Assembly (NCBI GenBank): GCA_963764825.1
Contig: CAVXUA010000003.1
Span: 124,001-188,000, forward strand
Source of the DNA: JAZGGS01 sp963764825
Lineage (GTDB): Bacteria > Bacteroidota > Ignavibacteria > Ignavibacteriales > Ignavibacteriaceae
Direction of reading: 5' to 3'
DNA length: 64,000 nucleotides
The position numbers were made by a program, and so were the translations under genes. The notes beneath the pieces were generated by a model that was given only the letters and a program-made list of their open reading frames with translations, was not told the DNA's origin and did not search any database. Position 1 is the first letter of the stretch; each line of letters opens with the position of its first letter. Below, piece after piece: positions 18,387-27,269 of this stretch.

Positions 18387-20294
18387 TTACTTTAATACAA
18401 TCATCTTTTTAGTCTCAACAATACCACCAGCACTTAACTGATAAAAATATACTCCACTTGTTAAGTGCCAAGCATCTCCGTCGGGGGCGAGTCGGCCTTT
18501 GGTGGAAAACTCAACCTCATAACTTCCTGCAGGTTTTTCTTCATTAACTAATGTTGCTATTTCATTTCCCAGAACATCATAAACTTTTAAAGTAACAAAG
18601 CTAGCCAGGGGAATTTCATATGAGATTATTGTTTTCGGGTTAAATGGATTAGGATAGTTATTGCTTAGATGAAAATCAAAGACTATTTCGTTGCCATTTC
18701 CCTCAACTGAAGTTGAACTATTAATCCATTCTATTGCTGCCTCAACAACATCATCCTTACCATTGACTACACCTTGTTGAGTGAGCCAAACTTCTTCATA
18801 CATATCAAGTTCTGTATGAGCTAAGTATTGATGATTTGAGATGTAGTAAGCATTGCCAGTCGAGAGATAAAAAAACCAGTCGGGATGTCCTAAATCCGGG
18901 TAGCTTGATGAGCTAAATGCACCGGATGAAGATTTACCAAAAAACTCTACCTTTGGATGATATTTTAATCTTACTGATTCAACATCACCCGCACTCACTG
19001 TACCAGGTCCTGTTAGCACAGCAATGGGTTTATCATAATAGCTATTTGGATTTCCATTTATTCTAAAGACATATTGATTAAGAAATGGATGCGGACACAT
19101 ACTAAAATGGTTATTCGGGTCACCACACCTCACATCAAAACTAAGCGTATTAAATGTTGAGTTGAACAGAAGTGAAAATCCTTGATTACTGGTCCCACCA
19201 CCTCCATAGTTTAAACGGAAATCCATTATCATCCCGGTTGTTATATTGTGATGCATTAGGCTGTCAATAGCATTGTAAAATTGCTGGCTGATTTGGTAAA
19301 TTGGATCAAATGTCCAGGCAGTTACATATATATAGCCGATTTGTGTCCCATCAATAATTCCCCAACTAACATTATCATCTTGAAATATGTTTGGCCATTC
19401 AACACCAGGCACATCTAATTGCTCATTCCCCCAAATAGTTCCACTCTGATTATTTAATAAACTCGTTGGCAAATGTAGGGTATCACCTGTTTCATATTTT
19501 ACGATATCAATCGTATCAAATAAATGCCAATTCAGCCCGATGCTAGATAGTATGCAATGAGTAATTGACTTATCATTACTTCCCCAAACCCAGTTAAGAG
19601 ATATCGGGAGTTGAGCAGTTAATAATTCTTTGTAAAGTTCCTTCCAGGGAATTCCATCATAACCTAAAACAATATCTCCCTCTACAATTCCAAGTTGGTG
19701 ATTATCTAGCGCACGATATACTAATAAAGAACTATCTGGGAGTGGAGTAAGACTAGCGCCAAACCTTTCGTTATTGTACCAGGGCCCTATTACGAATAAT
19801 GGTACCCCGGGAGTAACCTGTGTGCCCCAACTTACAGGAACATCCAGAATCACGGTGTGACATTCTTTCATAGCAAGAGAAAAGTGACTCATAATTCCAG
19901 CGAATCTTCCTCTGCTAACCCCGTTTTCGATTTCCGGGCGATACAAATCTCTCAGCGAATCTATATTTACATCAAGATTTTGAAACGCTCCATACGTTGC
20001 ATTGATTGTATCCCAGGCAGTATCGAAGATCTCAAGTTTTTGTGACGTTGGTAAACCAGGTCCCCAGACTGAATCAATTAAGGTTTGCCAATCTGCACGG
20101 GAATAATGACCGAGTAATTTCTTTATTGGAGGAGGATTGAAGATTTCCGATTTAGTTAAGGCCCTATCTAACAGCGGTATAAATGGAAAATCTGAATTTG
20201 ATTTTGACTGAGCAAACATTTCAAGTGTTATAGAAATGATTATCAGTGATATAAGAAATACTTTTTGAAAGATAATTTGTACTTTATTTTTCAT
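18387..20294 (-). CDS. S41 family peptidase with type IX sorting domain
   Basis: The 635-residue product has a signal peptide (ending EMFAQ), an N-terminal helical region, a PDZ-like segment (LDNHQLGIVEGDIVLGYDGI) and an S41 tail-specific protease core. The core shows IGYIYVTAW, the oxyanion-type loop MDFRLNYGGGGTSNQG, and the catalytic-serine motif GPGTVSAGDVES with Ser434. The C-terminal sorting domain opens NNYPNPFNPKTI and closes TKKMIVLK. The protein should be a surface or secreted protease. Sequence between the catalytic core and the sorting domain contains an acidic segment (ELDMYEEVWL). It neighbours an FG-GAP protein and a zinc peptidase, forming a small group of exported hydrolases. 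Confidence 0.87.
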   Translation of the reverse strand: MKNKVQIIFQKVFLISLIIISITLEMFAQSKSNSDFPFIPLLDRALTKSEIFNPPPIKKLLGHYSRADWQTLIDSVWGPGLPTSQKLEIFDTAWDTINATYGAFQNLDVNIDSLRDLYRPEIENGVSRGRFAGIMSHFSLAMKECHTVILDVPVSWGTQVTPGVPLFVIGPWYNNERFGASLTPLPDSSLLVYRALDNHQLGIVEGDIVLGYDGIPWKELYKELLTAQLPISLNWVWGSNDKSITHCILSSIGLNWHLFDTIDIVKYETGDTLHLPTSLLNNQSGTIWGNEQLDVPGVEWPNIFQDDNVSWGIIDGTQIGYIYVTAWTFDPIYQISQQFYNAIDSLMHHNITTGMIMDFRLNYGGGGTSNQGFSLLFNSTFNTLSFDVRCGDPNNHFSMCPHPFLNQYVFRINGNPNSYYDKPIAVLTGPGTVSAGDVESVRLKYHPKVEFFGKSSSGAFSSSSYPDLGHPDWFFYLSTGNAYYISNHQYLAHTELDMYEEVWLTQQGVVNGKDDVVEAAIEWINSSTSVEGNGNEIVFDFHLSNNYPNPFNPKTIISYEIPLASFVTLKVYDVLGNEIATLVNEEKPAGSYEVEFSTKGRLAPDGDAWHLTSGVYFYQLSAGGIVETKKMIVLK

Positions 20295-20336
20295 TTTGTT
20301 GCTCCATAATGGATCTACAAGGTTAATTATTAATTC

Positions 20337-21179
20337 CTACTTTTCAACACTCAATTGAGACAGGAACTTTTCCCATTTATCCTGGATTCCTGAATCCATA
20401 ATATTGTTAAAGGATTCATTTAATGATTCTCCATTTTGAATTTCCCGTAGGAAAGAATTGAACTTTAATGAGTCTGACTTAATCATGAAAGTGACAAACA
20501 TTTTTACCTGCTTATGAAACATAGGACCAGAAAGACCATTTAATGCACTATTGAACGAGCCGAAAATTTCACCTTCTTCTTCCGGAATAAAATGTTTTCC
20601 GCTTAATATAAAATTGATTGCATCATTTTCTTCAATTCCTTCTCCCCCGCTGCTTGCAACATAATCAGCAAATCCTTCCGAAAACCAGGTTGGATGTTTC
20701 CTTCCCTTAAAGAATCCTAATCTCTGCCGGAAGTGTAAATGTGATAATTCGTGCGCAAGAGTTTCTTTGTGTGTATCTAATCCGAAAAAATTGAAAGCGC
20801 TCGGTGCCATTAAAACATCTCCCAACAAAGCCGTTCCACGAACAGGGTATGGGGAAGGTGAAGTATTTGCAGTATATTCATTAAAACTTTTCTGTGTATT
20901 ACAGATATAAATTTTGAAAGGTTCCTCAAACGGCAGTCCGTGAACTTGTTCAACCCGTTCGATCGCTTCTGGTAAATAGAACACGATACTATCGGCATAA
21001 ACTTCTGCACCGGGTTCATAAAGAACCTTATCATTTTTTACATGATTTATAAATTGAGACTTAGATTTTAATAATGCGGTTGAGTAAGGACTAATAAAAA
21101 ATAAACCTGGCAACAGCAGAATCAATAAGAAAAAGATAATTACTATTACTTTACGCTTTCTTTTTTTCATAAAATCCAT
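20337..21179 (-). CDS. Membrane-anchored zinc metallopeptidase (peptidase MA-like)
   Basis: The 280-residue protein has one N-terminal membrane segment (about residues 11-32) after a lysine/arginine-rich start, so the domain is exported and tethered. The zinc site is HELSH at residues 143-147 with a third ligand, Glu168, in WFSEGFADY; this gluzincin layout matches peptidase MA-like proteins. Substrate unknown. The ATG at 21179 lies two bases after the cupin gene's stop, which points to translational coupling; an in-frame ATG at 21170 with GGA six bases upstream is the alternative. Confidence 0.8.
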   Translation of the reverse strand: MDFMKKRKRKVIVIIFFLLILLLPGLFFISPYSTALLKSKSQFINHVKNDKVLYEPGAEVYADSIVFYLPEAIERVEQVHGLPFEEPFKIYICNTQKSFNEYTANTSPSPYPVRGTALLGDVLMAPSAFNFFGLDTHKETLAHELSHLHFRQRLGFFKGRKHPTWFSEGFADYVASSGGEGIEENDAINFILSGKHFIPEEEGEIFGSFNSALNGLSGPMFHKQVKMFVTFMIKSDSLKFNSFLREIQNGESLNESFNNIMDSGIQDKWEKFLSQLSVEK

Positions 21180-21181
21180 TC

Positions 21182-21505
21182 TTAAGGTAAATAATCTTCT
21201 CTAACCGGGGAAAAAACTTCTATCACTACTGAATCTTCAAGCACCTCAACACTATGTTCAATATTACCCCGAATAGACCAGCTATCTCCAGCTTCAGCAT
21301 TATGATCTTCACCGGCTATTTTAAAAATCATCCGTCCGGAAACCATGTAACCGGTTTGTTCGTGTGAATGTTTATGATTTGGAACTACACTTCCCTTCTT
21401 AAGCCAAAATTCACCAAGGGATGTCTTATCGCCATAAACCAACGTTTTGTAATCAACGCCATTGAAAGCATTTTTGTAATCGCGGCTATCTTTTTTATAA
21501 AACAT
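21182..21505 (-). CDS. Small cupin-domain protein
   Basis: A 107-residue single-domain cupin. Motif 1 (VPNHKHSHEQTGYMVSGRM) provides two or three histidines and a glutamate to bind metal, and motif 2 (AGDSWSIRGNIEHSVEV) provides the last histidine. Such proteins are sensors or small dioxygenase/isomerase-like enzymes; the ligand is unknown. It is probably co-transcribed with the zinc peptidase gene directly downstream, since their coding regions are separated by two bases. The upstream serine hydrolase gene ends 50 bases away in the same orientation and may belong to the same unit. Confidence 0.85.
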   Translation of the reverse strand: MFYKKDSRDYKNAFNGVDYKTLVYGDKTSLGEFWLKKGSVVPNHKHSHEQTGYMVSGRMIFKIAGEDHNAEAGDSWSIRGNIEHSVEVLEDSVVIEVFSPVREDYLP

Positions 21506-21555
21506 TTTTAACTTCTTTGTAAAATTGAGTTTGGAAAAGTTCGAAATAAATTAAA

Positions 21556-22749
21556 CTACCGCCAATTAAGTGCGCGCAATATATAGTTGCTCATAATTTC
21601 ATCGTTTGGCGGGTTGGTAACATAGTTTGCGCCTGTAAAAACCACAACCATATTTTCAGAAGGGATAACAACAATCTGCTGCCCTCCCCAGCCTTCGGCA
21701 TTAAAGGAATTATATACCCGTATGCTGCTGTAATATTTTTTTAGCCACCAAAGATAACCGTAACCATTTGCCCAGTTAACCGGGGGTGTTATATAATTTT
21801 GTATTGAATTGTTAATCCATTCTTCAGAAATAATTCTGTTTCCTTCCCATAAACCTTCATTAAGAAAAAGATAACCGAATTTTGCCAAGTCTCTTGAGGT
21901 TATATAAATATCGCCGTGGCAGCAGGTTATGCCTGATGGATATAGTGTTTGCCAGTTATAATTTGTTATTCCAAGCGGGCTAAATAAAAAATTACTGGAA
22001 AAAGTTTTTACGCTCTGCCCGGAAGCATTTTTTACTATTTCACCAAGCAGATCAACCCCTCCGCCGTTATAGTAATATTCTGTGCCCGGTTCAGTAACAA
22101 CGGGTTTGCTAAGCAAATAACCAATGGGATCGTAAGACTGGTTGAACCGAACAATATCATGATTAGATTGAGAAACCGAAACATCCCATTCGTTCCATTC
22201 CAGCCCGCTGGACATTGTTAACATGTGTTCAATTGTAATTTTATCTTTTTGTGAATCTATTAGTGCTGTGTGGTCGGGGAGGTAAGTAAATATTTTTTCG
22301 TTAACACTTCCTATGTCTCCTTTATCAATAGCAATGCCCACGAGTGCGGAAGTAATACTTTTGGTAGCAGAGTGAGTATTATGGCGCGTATCCATATCGA
22401 ACTCAATGTAGTCTCCATGATAATTCGTACCGGTATATCCAAAATCATGCCCTGGAAAATATTTTTCGAAAACCAGCTTTTTATCTTTTACAATCACTAC
22501 AGAATGTACTTCGCTGTAAACATTATTATTAATATCATTAATGAGATCTTCAATTATTCCGACTTCCATTCCAACTGAGCTTAATGATGCTGTTTCCCAG
22601 CCGTCGCCTACATCTTCCGGGATTACATAAACATAATCGTTAATACCTGGTGGATTGTTAATTGATGAGTCTTCATTACATCCTGGAAGGTAGCAGTAAA
22701 AAATCAGGAGTAATAAAAGATATGCATGATAAGAGATTTTAGATTTCAT
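21556..22749 (-). CDS. Beta-lactamase class C-like serine hydrolase, lipoprotein
   Basis: The product has the active-site motif SATKSITSALVG (SxxK = Ser-Ala-Thr-Lys), a tyrosine motif in EYYYNGGGVDLLGEI, and a late GWGGQQIVV segment. I set the start at 22749, where AGGA lies eight bases upstream; the open frame reaches 22776. That start yields a lipobox LPGC (Cys24), so it is lipid-anchored. Related proteins are esterases or D-peptidases. It resembles the product of the gene at 9269-10357 in layout and CTD (YGYLWWL) and is likely a paralogue. Confidence 0.85.
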   Translation of the reverse strand: MKSKISYHAYLLLLLIFYCYLPGCNEDSSINNPPGINDYVYVIPEDVGDGWETASLSSVGMEVGIIEDLINDINNNVYSEVHSVVIVKDKKLVFEKYFPGHDFGYTGTNYHGDYIEFDMDTRHNTHSATKSITSALVGIAIDKGDIGSVNEKIFTYLPDHTALIDSQKDKITIEHMLTMSSGLEWNEWDVSVSQSNHDIVRFNQSYDPIGYLLSKPVVTEPGTEYYYNGGGVDLLGEIVKNASGQSVKTFSSNFLFSPLGITNYNWQTLYPSGITCCHGDIYITSRDLAKFGYLFLNEGLWEGNRIISEEWINNSIQNYITPPVNWANGYGYLWWLKKYYSSIRVYNSFNAEGWGGQQIVVIPSENMVVVFTGANYVTNPPNDEIMSNYILRALNWR

Positions 22750-22956
22750 AACGCCAATCCTACTATCTGTTTTCATAAAATTAACATCTCATTTATCTGA
22801 ATGATAATTTATTATGATAAATGGTATTAATAAACACCTGTTTAATGCCGATAGCCGGGCAAGGGTGAATAATTTTAGATGATCTATAAACAACAGTTTA
22901 GGTTTGAGAGAGAAATCGCGAGGGTAATTCTTTCTTACTAGCGGGTTTTATCTGTA

Positions 22957-23382
22957 CTATTGCCTGCTGGCTTTAAAAGTACCGCTATAACCAAACCCTT
23001 CCTGGTTCAGCCATTTCCATGCACCATCAAAAGAACCGCTGCCAAATTCACCAATTAGCTCGGTATCAATTTCAACATTGTCGGGGTTAAGATTTATGCG
23101 CATCAAATCATCTTTTAATGTGCCAACAAAAATACCGCTGCCGAACTGTGCGCCGCAATTATTGCATTCGCGAACTTTTCTTATATTCCAGTTACCCATA
23201 ACCCCGTTTGAATCGGGTTCGTTTATGAAAAGTGTTCCTTCTCCAACCAGCTCACCTAAAAAGTTAAAGCTTCTGTAAGAATAGCTACCGTAAGGAAAGT
23301 GTTCGTTTGTTTGGCTGGAAGAACAGGAAAGGATTAACAAAAGCAATGTTAATATGGCTGCAATAAATATTTTCAATTTCAT
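22957..23382 (-). CDS. Small lipoprotein of unknown function
   Basis: A 141-residue lipoprotein with lipobox ILSC (Cys20). The body is rich in glycine and beta-strand patterns (GNWNIRKVRECNNCGAQFGS) and has a CNNC pair that could form a disulfide or bind metal. The closing GAWKWLNQEGFGYSGTFKA resembles the strand-turn pattern of small beta-barrels. No family name is supported. It is monocistronic, about 200 bases from its upstream neighbour. Confidence 0.6.
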   Translation of the reverse strand: MKLKIFIAAILTLLLLILSCSSSQTNEHFPYGSYSYRSFNFLGELVGEGTLFINEPDSNGVMGNWNIRKVRECNNCGAQFGSGIFVGTLKDDLMRINLNPDNVEIDTELIGEFGSGSFDGAWKWLNQEGFGYSGTFKASRQ

Positions 23383-23722
23383 ACTTTACTCGCTCACAAA
23401 AATTGTTAATGCTTGTTTCAGGATTTAAAATCAATTTTAAATATTATAAAGTCAACATACTAAATAGGAGGTAATAGTCGCCCCGCGATAATTGTTTCCA
23501 TTCTAAAGTAATTAATCTTATTAGTGTAATTTTTTCAAAATTCCCAAAGATGGTAATAGCGCTTGTTTTTCTTTCAAAATTGATATTTTTTCAACTACAT
23601 GCTTTAAAAAGTTCCTAAAATCAAACAATATTTTAATTTCTTTCTGGCGTTTTTTTTGATATATCAGCTGGTTGATGCTAATAAAGCAAAGAAAATAATC
23701 ATACAATAAAAATTTTAAGACA
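23383..23722. other. Gene-free divergent spacer upstream of nfnA
   Basis: The 340 bases between a lipoprotein gene (minus) and nfnA (plus) hold no gene that I support. A 125-codon minus-strand frame overlaps the start of nfnA but has no family signature. The spacer is AT-rich and must contain both promoters. I see no riboswitch-like fold or operator. Confidence 0.5.
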
Positions 23723-24591
23723 ATGTATAAAATAATTTCCGCACAATTTATTGCCCCCGAAGTTAAAAAGTTCGTAATAGAGGCCCCCAAAATTGCCCAC
23801 AAAAGGAAAGCCGGGCAGTTTGTAATTATCAGGATTGATGAGTACGGTGAAAGAATTCCTTTAACTATTGCAGATTCGGATAATAAAAAAGGAACCATTA
23901 CAATTATCGTTCAGGGTGTTGGTAAAACTACCAAAGAGTTAAACTCACTTGAAAGCGGTGATGAGATTATGGATGTTAGTAGGTCCGCTTGGCAAGCCAT
24001 CACACATAGAAAATTTTGGAACGGCTGTTTCAATTGGTGGAGGCGTTGGTACTGCAATTGCTTATCCTACTGCGGTTGCACTTAAAGAAGCCGGCAACCA
24101 TACAATTTCAATAATCGGCGGAAGAACAAAAGAGTTTGTTATACTGGAAAATGAGCTTAAAGAAGTTTGTGATGAGGTTTATCCCACAACCGATGATGGA
24201 AGTTACGGTTTTCACGGATTCGTTACACAAAAACTTCAGGAGTTAATCGATTCCGGGAAGAAGATAGATTTTGTTTTGGCAATCGGTCCAATTCCTATGA
24301 TGAAAGCTGTTGCAGAAGTTACAAGACCACACGGAATAAATACCGTTGTCAGCTTAAACCCGGTTATGGTAGATGGTACAGGTATGTGCGGCGGATGCCG
24401 TGCGACAGTTGATAATAAAACTGTCTTTGTCTGCGTGGATGGACCCGAATTCGATGCGCATAAGGTTGATTTTAAAACTTTAGATAAAAGAAATCGATGC
24501 TTATGCAATAGCAGAACACGATGCGTTGGAAAAACACATCTGCAAGCTTGATAAGATGGCGCTTAATAGTAAAGAAGAAGTTACTGCATAA
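23723..24591 (+). CDS. nfnA: NfnA-type FAD/[2Fe-2S] subunit of ferredoxin:NADP oxidoreductase, two frame changes
   Basis: This is the small subunit of the NfnAB-type electron-bifurcating transhydrogenase (or the related sulfide dehydrogenase alpha). The flavin and NAD domain motifs are GERIPLTIADSD and SIGGGVGTAIAYPTAVALKE, and the [2Fe-2S] ligands are in GMCGGCRATV and FVCVDGPEFD. Two frame changes split it. Dropping the A at 23978 restores DVVGPLGKP, and dropping one A from the AAAA at 24485-24488 restores LDKEIDAYAIAEHDALEKHI. The repaired gene has 288 codons and ends at 24591, 18 bases before nfnB. The pair balances NADH, NADPH and reduced ferredoxin pools in anaerobes. Confidence 0.88.
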
Positions 24592-24609
24592 AATTTAAAG
24601 AGTATAAAA

Positions 24610-26043
24610 ATGGAAAAGTTATCAAATAAAGAGAGAATGAAAATACCCCGCCAGTCAATGCCTGAACAGGATAGCGTTGAACGTGCACATAATTTTAAAG
24701 AGGTTAATTTAGGATTTACAGAAGAGCTCGCAATGCTGGAAGCACAACGGTGTCTTCAATGCCCAAAGCCATCCTGCGTAGAAGGCTGCCCGGTAGGAGT
24801 TAAGATAGGTGATTTTATTACGCTGGTTGCCGAAGGTAAATACATGGAAGCGGCGGCAAAAATAAAAGAAGATAATATGCTTCCGGCAATATGCGGAAGG
24901 GTTTGCCCGCAGGAAGAACAATGTGAAATTAAATGTGTGGTTGGTAAAAAGAATGAACCGGTTGCAATCGGAAGGTTGGAACGGTTTGTTGCAGATTATG
25001 AAAGAACCGAGCTTGGCTTAAGAAAACCTGAGCTGCAGACAAAGACAGGTTATAAAGTCGCAATTGTTGGCAGTGGTCCTGCAGGTTTAAGCTGCGCCGC
25101 AGATCTTATTCAGAAGGGACACGATGTAACAGTTTTTGAAGCCCTGCATGAGCTTGGTGGAGTTTTAATTTACGGCATCCCTGAATTTCGTCTTCCAAAG
25201 GAGATTGTAAAAACCGAAATAGATGTTTTAAAAGATGCAGGAGTTGAATTCCAAACAAACGCTGTAATTGGTTTTACTGATACTTTAGATGAGCTGCTGG
25301 AAAATGGCTATGATGCTGCTTTTATAGGTGTTGGCGCTGGTCTGCCTTATTTTCTTAATATCGAAGGTGAAAACCTTAATGGTGTTTATTCTGCAAACGA
25401 ATTTCTTACCAGGGTTAATTTGATGAAGGCGTACAAGTTTCCTGAATATGACACACCGGTTTTTGATTGTAAAGATAAAAACATTGCGGTCTTCGGCGGG
25501 GGTAATACAGCTATGGATGCAGTAAGAACATCGAAACGGCTCGGTGCTAAAAATGCATACATCATCTACCGCAGATCGGAGGTTGAAATGCCCGCGCGTA
25601 TTGAAGAAGTTCATCATGCAAAAGAGGAAGGAATTGAATTCCTTCTGCTAGCAAATCCGCTTGAGTTTACAGGCGATGAAAACGGCTGGCTGAAAGGTGT
25701 TAAGCTTATAAAGATGGAGCTTGGTGAGCCGGATGATTCTGGCAGAAGAAGACCAGTTCCGATTGAGGGTTCTGAATATATACTTGATATTGATATGGCT
25801 GTAATAGCAATAGGCAATGGTTCAAATCCCATCATCCAGAAAACAACTCCTGATTTAAACTTTAATAAATGGGGTAATATCCAGGTTAATGAAGAGACGA
25901 TGCAAACATCCAAAGAAGGTGTGTTTGCAGGCGGCGATATTGTAACCGGCGGGGCAACGGTTATACTTGCAATGGGTGCAGGAAGAAAAGCCGCAAGTGC
26001 AATTGATGCTTACCTTATGAAAACAGAAAACCCGATTAAATAA
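24610..26043 (+). CDS. nfnB: NfnB-type subunit / glutamate-synthase-like small subunit
   Basis: The 477-residue protein carries N-terminal cysteine motifs for two [4Fe-4S] clusters (RCLQCPKPSCVEGCPVG and ICGRVCPQEEQCEIKC). Two Rossmann domains follow: FAD binding VAIVGSGPAGLSCAADL and NADPH binding IAVFGGGNTAMDAVRTSKR. The second FAD contact (VFAGGDIVTGGATVILAMGA) closes it. The same family includes GltD of glutamate synthase, but no large gltB lies here and the upstream partner is NfnA-like, so the bifurcating Nfn complex is more likely. The operon is two genes long. Confidence 0.9.
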   Translation: MEKLSNKERMKIPRQSMPEQDSVERAHNFKEVNLGFTEELAMLEAQRCLQCPKPSCVEGCPVGVKIGDFITLVAEGKYMEAAAKIKEDNMLPAICGRVCPQEEQCEIKCVVGKKNEPVAIGRLERFVADYERTELGLRKPELQTKTGYKVAIVGSGPAGLSCAADLIQKGHDVTVFEALHELGGVLIYGIPEFRLPKEIVKTEIDVLKDAGVEFQTNAVIGFTDTLDELLENGYDAAFIGVGAGLPYFLNIEGENLNGVYSANEFLTRVNLMKAYKFPEYDTPVFDCKDKNIAVFGGGNTAMDAVRTSKRLGAKNAYIIYRRSEVEMPARIEEVHHAKEEGIEFLLLANPLEFTGDENGWLKGVKLIKMELGEPDDSGRRRPVPIEGSEYILDIDMAVIAIGNGSNPIIQKTTPDLNFNKWGNIQVNEETMQTSKEGVFAGGDIVTGGATVILAMGAGRKAASAIDAYLMKTENPIK

Positions 26044-26050
26044 GCAGAAG

Positions 26051-26527
26051 TTGTTGAATAGTTTCATCGCTCATTTACTTCTCGGTTTACTATTTTTTTC
26101 TTGTTCGACAGAAGTTAATTTTCTACCGGATGAGTTTTTTGATTTGACTCTTACCAAAAAGTTAACCGGTGAAGAGGCAAAAGAGTTCGTAAACAAACTT
26201 CATTTTGAATCTGTAACAGAAACTGAAAACGAAATCGGGTTTTATGAGGGAGAGGGGGGAACTGCTTTAATCTATATAACCCATTATAATACAGAAAAAA
26301 TTGCTGAGGCAGATTATAAACTGATGACCGAAAAAATATCCCCCGAAAATTCTGTGTTTATCGGATCGGAATATTTGATGTTAAAAGAAAAAAAAGTTTT
26401 CCGCTGCTTTGGGATGGGACAAAGCCACTATGTTTTTTACTTAGGCAAAGAACTTTTCTGGATATCGGTAGATACACACTTTGGGAAAAAGTTTGTTCAG
26501 TGGTATATAGAACTTTTAAGTGGTTAG
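26051..26527 (+). CDS. Hypothetical lipoprotein
   Basis: A 158-residue product starting at a TTG a few bases after nfnB; the start is not well supported by a ribosome site. The N-terminus gives a lipobox FFSC (Cys18). The remaining 140 residues are charged with mixed alpha and beta pattern; the segment KVFRCFGMGQSHYVFYLGKE is the most hydrophobic. No recognised family. It could be co-transcribed with nfnAB by position only. Confidence 0.55.
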   Translation: MLNSFIAHLLLGLLFFSCSTEVNFLPDEFFDLTLTKKLTGEEAKEFVNKLHFESVTETENEIGFYEGEGGTALIYITHYNTEKIAEADYKLMTEKISPENSVFIGSEYLMLKEKKVFRCFGMGQSHYVFYLGKELFWISVDTHFGKKFVQWYIELLSG

Positions 26528-26715
26528 CGGTAAATAACTCCTTTTCAAATGCAAATCTTTTACATTAAAGAGCTGTTCAAAGTGCGTGCCCGTTTACAAG
26601 ACTTTTAAGTCGCCGGATTCGTTTACACACCCCTTATACCAATTCAATTGAGAACGCTGGTAAGGAAGGTTATCTTACAGCAGTATCAATAATATAAAAC
26701 CACGAGAGGTAAACA

Positions 26716-27144
26716 ATGAAAAGGCAAACAGTTCTTTTTACGTTTTTCTTGGTGGTAGCATTTCCCCTCCTTACATATGCACAATCAAATGTGCAAACTC
26801 AAATGTCTGCTACAAAAGATTGCGTTAAAAAAAGTCTTCTGCTCGGGATGGAATCTGAAAATCTTGGATTGCAGTCATGTGCCGCTTACATGCTTGGCGA
26901 ATTCTGCTGTGATGAGGCTGTTGTTCCACTGCTTAAAATTTTGCACAATAGTCCCTATGAAGAGATGCGAATAATGGCAGCACTTTCGTTATATAAAATT
27001 GGTGATTCGCGTGGAATTTTCGCTGTCAGACAGGCAATAAAGTTTGATGATAGTAAACGGGTACGTAAACTGTGCGATAAATTTTACAGGGCTTATCTTC
27101 AAGCTGAAGAAAAACCTGTGGCTAGCTTTATGGTGTTAAAATAG
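26716..27144 (+). CDS. Secreted HEAT-repeat-like protein
   Basis: The 142-residue protein has a signal peptide (ending TYAQS) and two or three helical repeats of HEAT type: CAAYMLGEFCCDEAVVPLLK, EEMRIMAALSLYKIGD and FAVRQAIKFDDSKRVRKLCD. HEAT repeats provide protein-binding surfaces. The ribosome site GAGAGG lies eight bases before the ATG. It stands alone between two 120-190-base gaps. The binding partner is unknown. Confidence 0.72.
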   Translation: MKRQTVLFTFFLVVAFPLLTYAQSNVQTQMSATKDCVKKSLLLGMESENLGLQSCAAYMLGEFCCDEAVVPLLKILHNSPYEEMRIMAALSLYKIGDSRGIFAVRQAIKFDDSKRVRKLCDKFYRAYLQAEEKPVASFMVLK

Positions 27145-27269
27145 TTGTGCCAGATTACTGTAGTTTATTTTATTTACATCATTAAGCCACTTGGAAATAA
27201 ATATTTAATTTTAGAAATATTCATTAAGTTGTGTTTCAATGTAAACTGCATCTTATATAATATTTCTTT

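Noticed and set aside
23521..23898. A 125-codon minus-strand frame near nfnA
   Set aside because: It overlaps the start of nfnA antisense and lacks any signature or ribosome site.
24610..26043. Glutamate synthase small subunit (GltD) as the primary name
   Set aside because: No gltB is adjacent, and the gene directly follows an NfnA-like gene, so the bifurcating pair is preferred.
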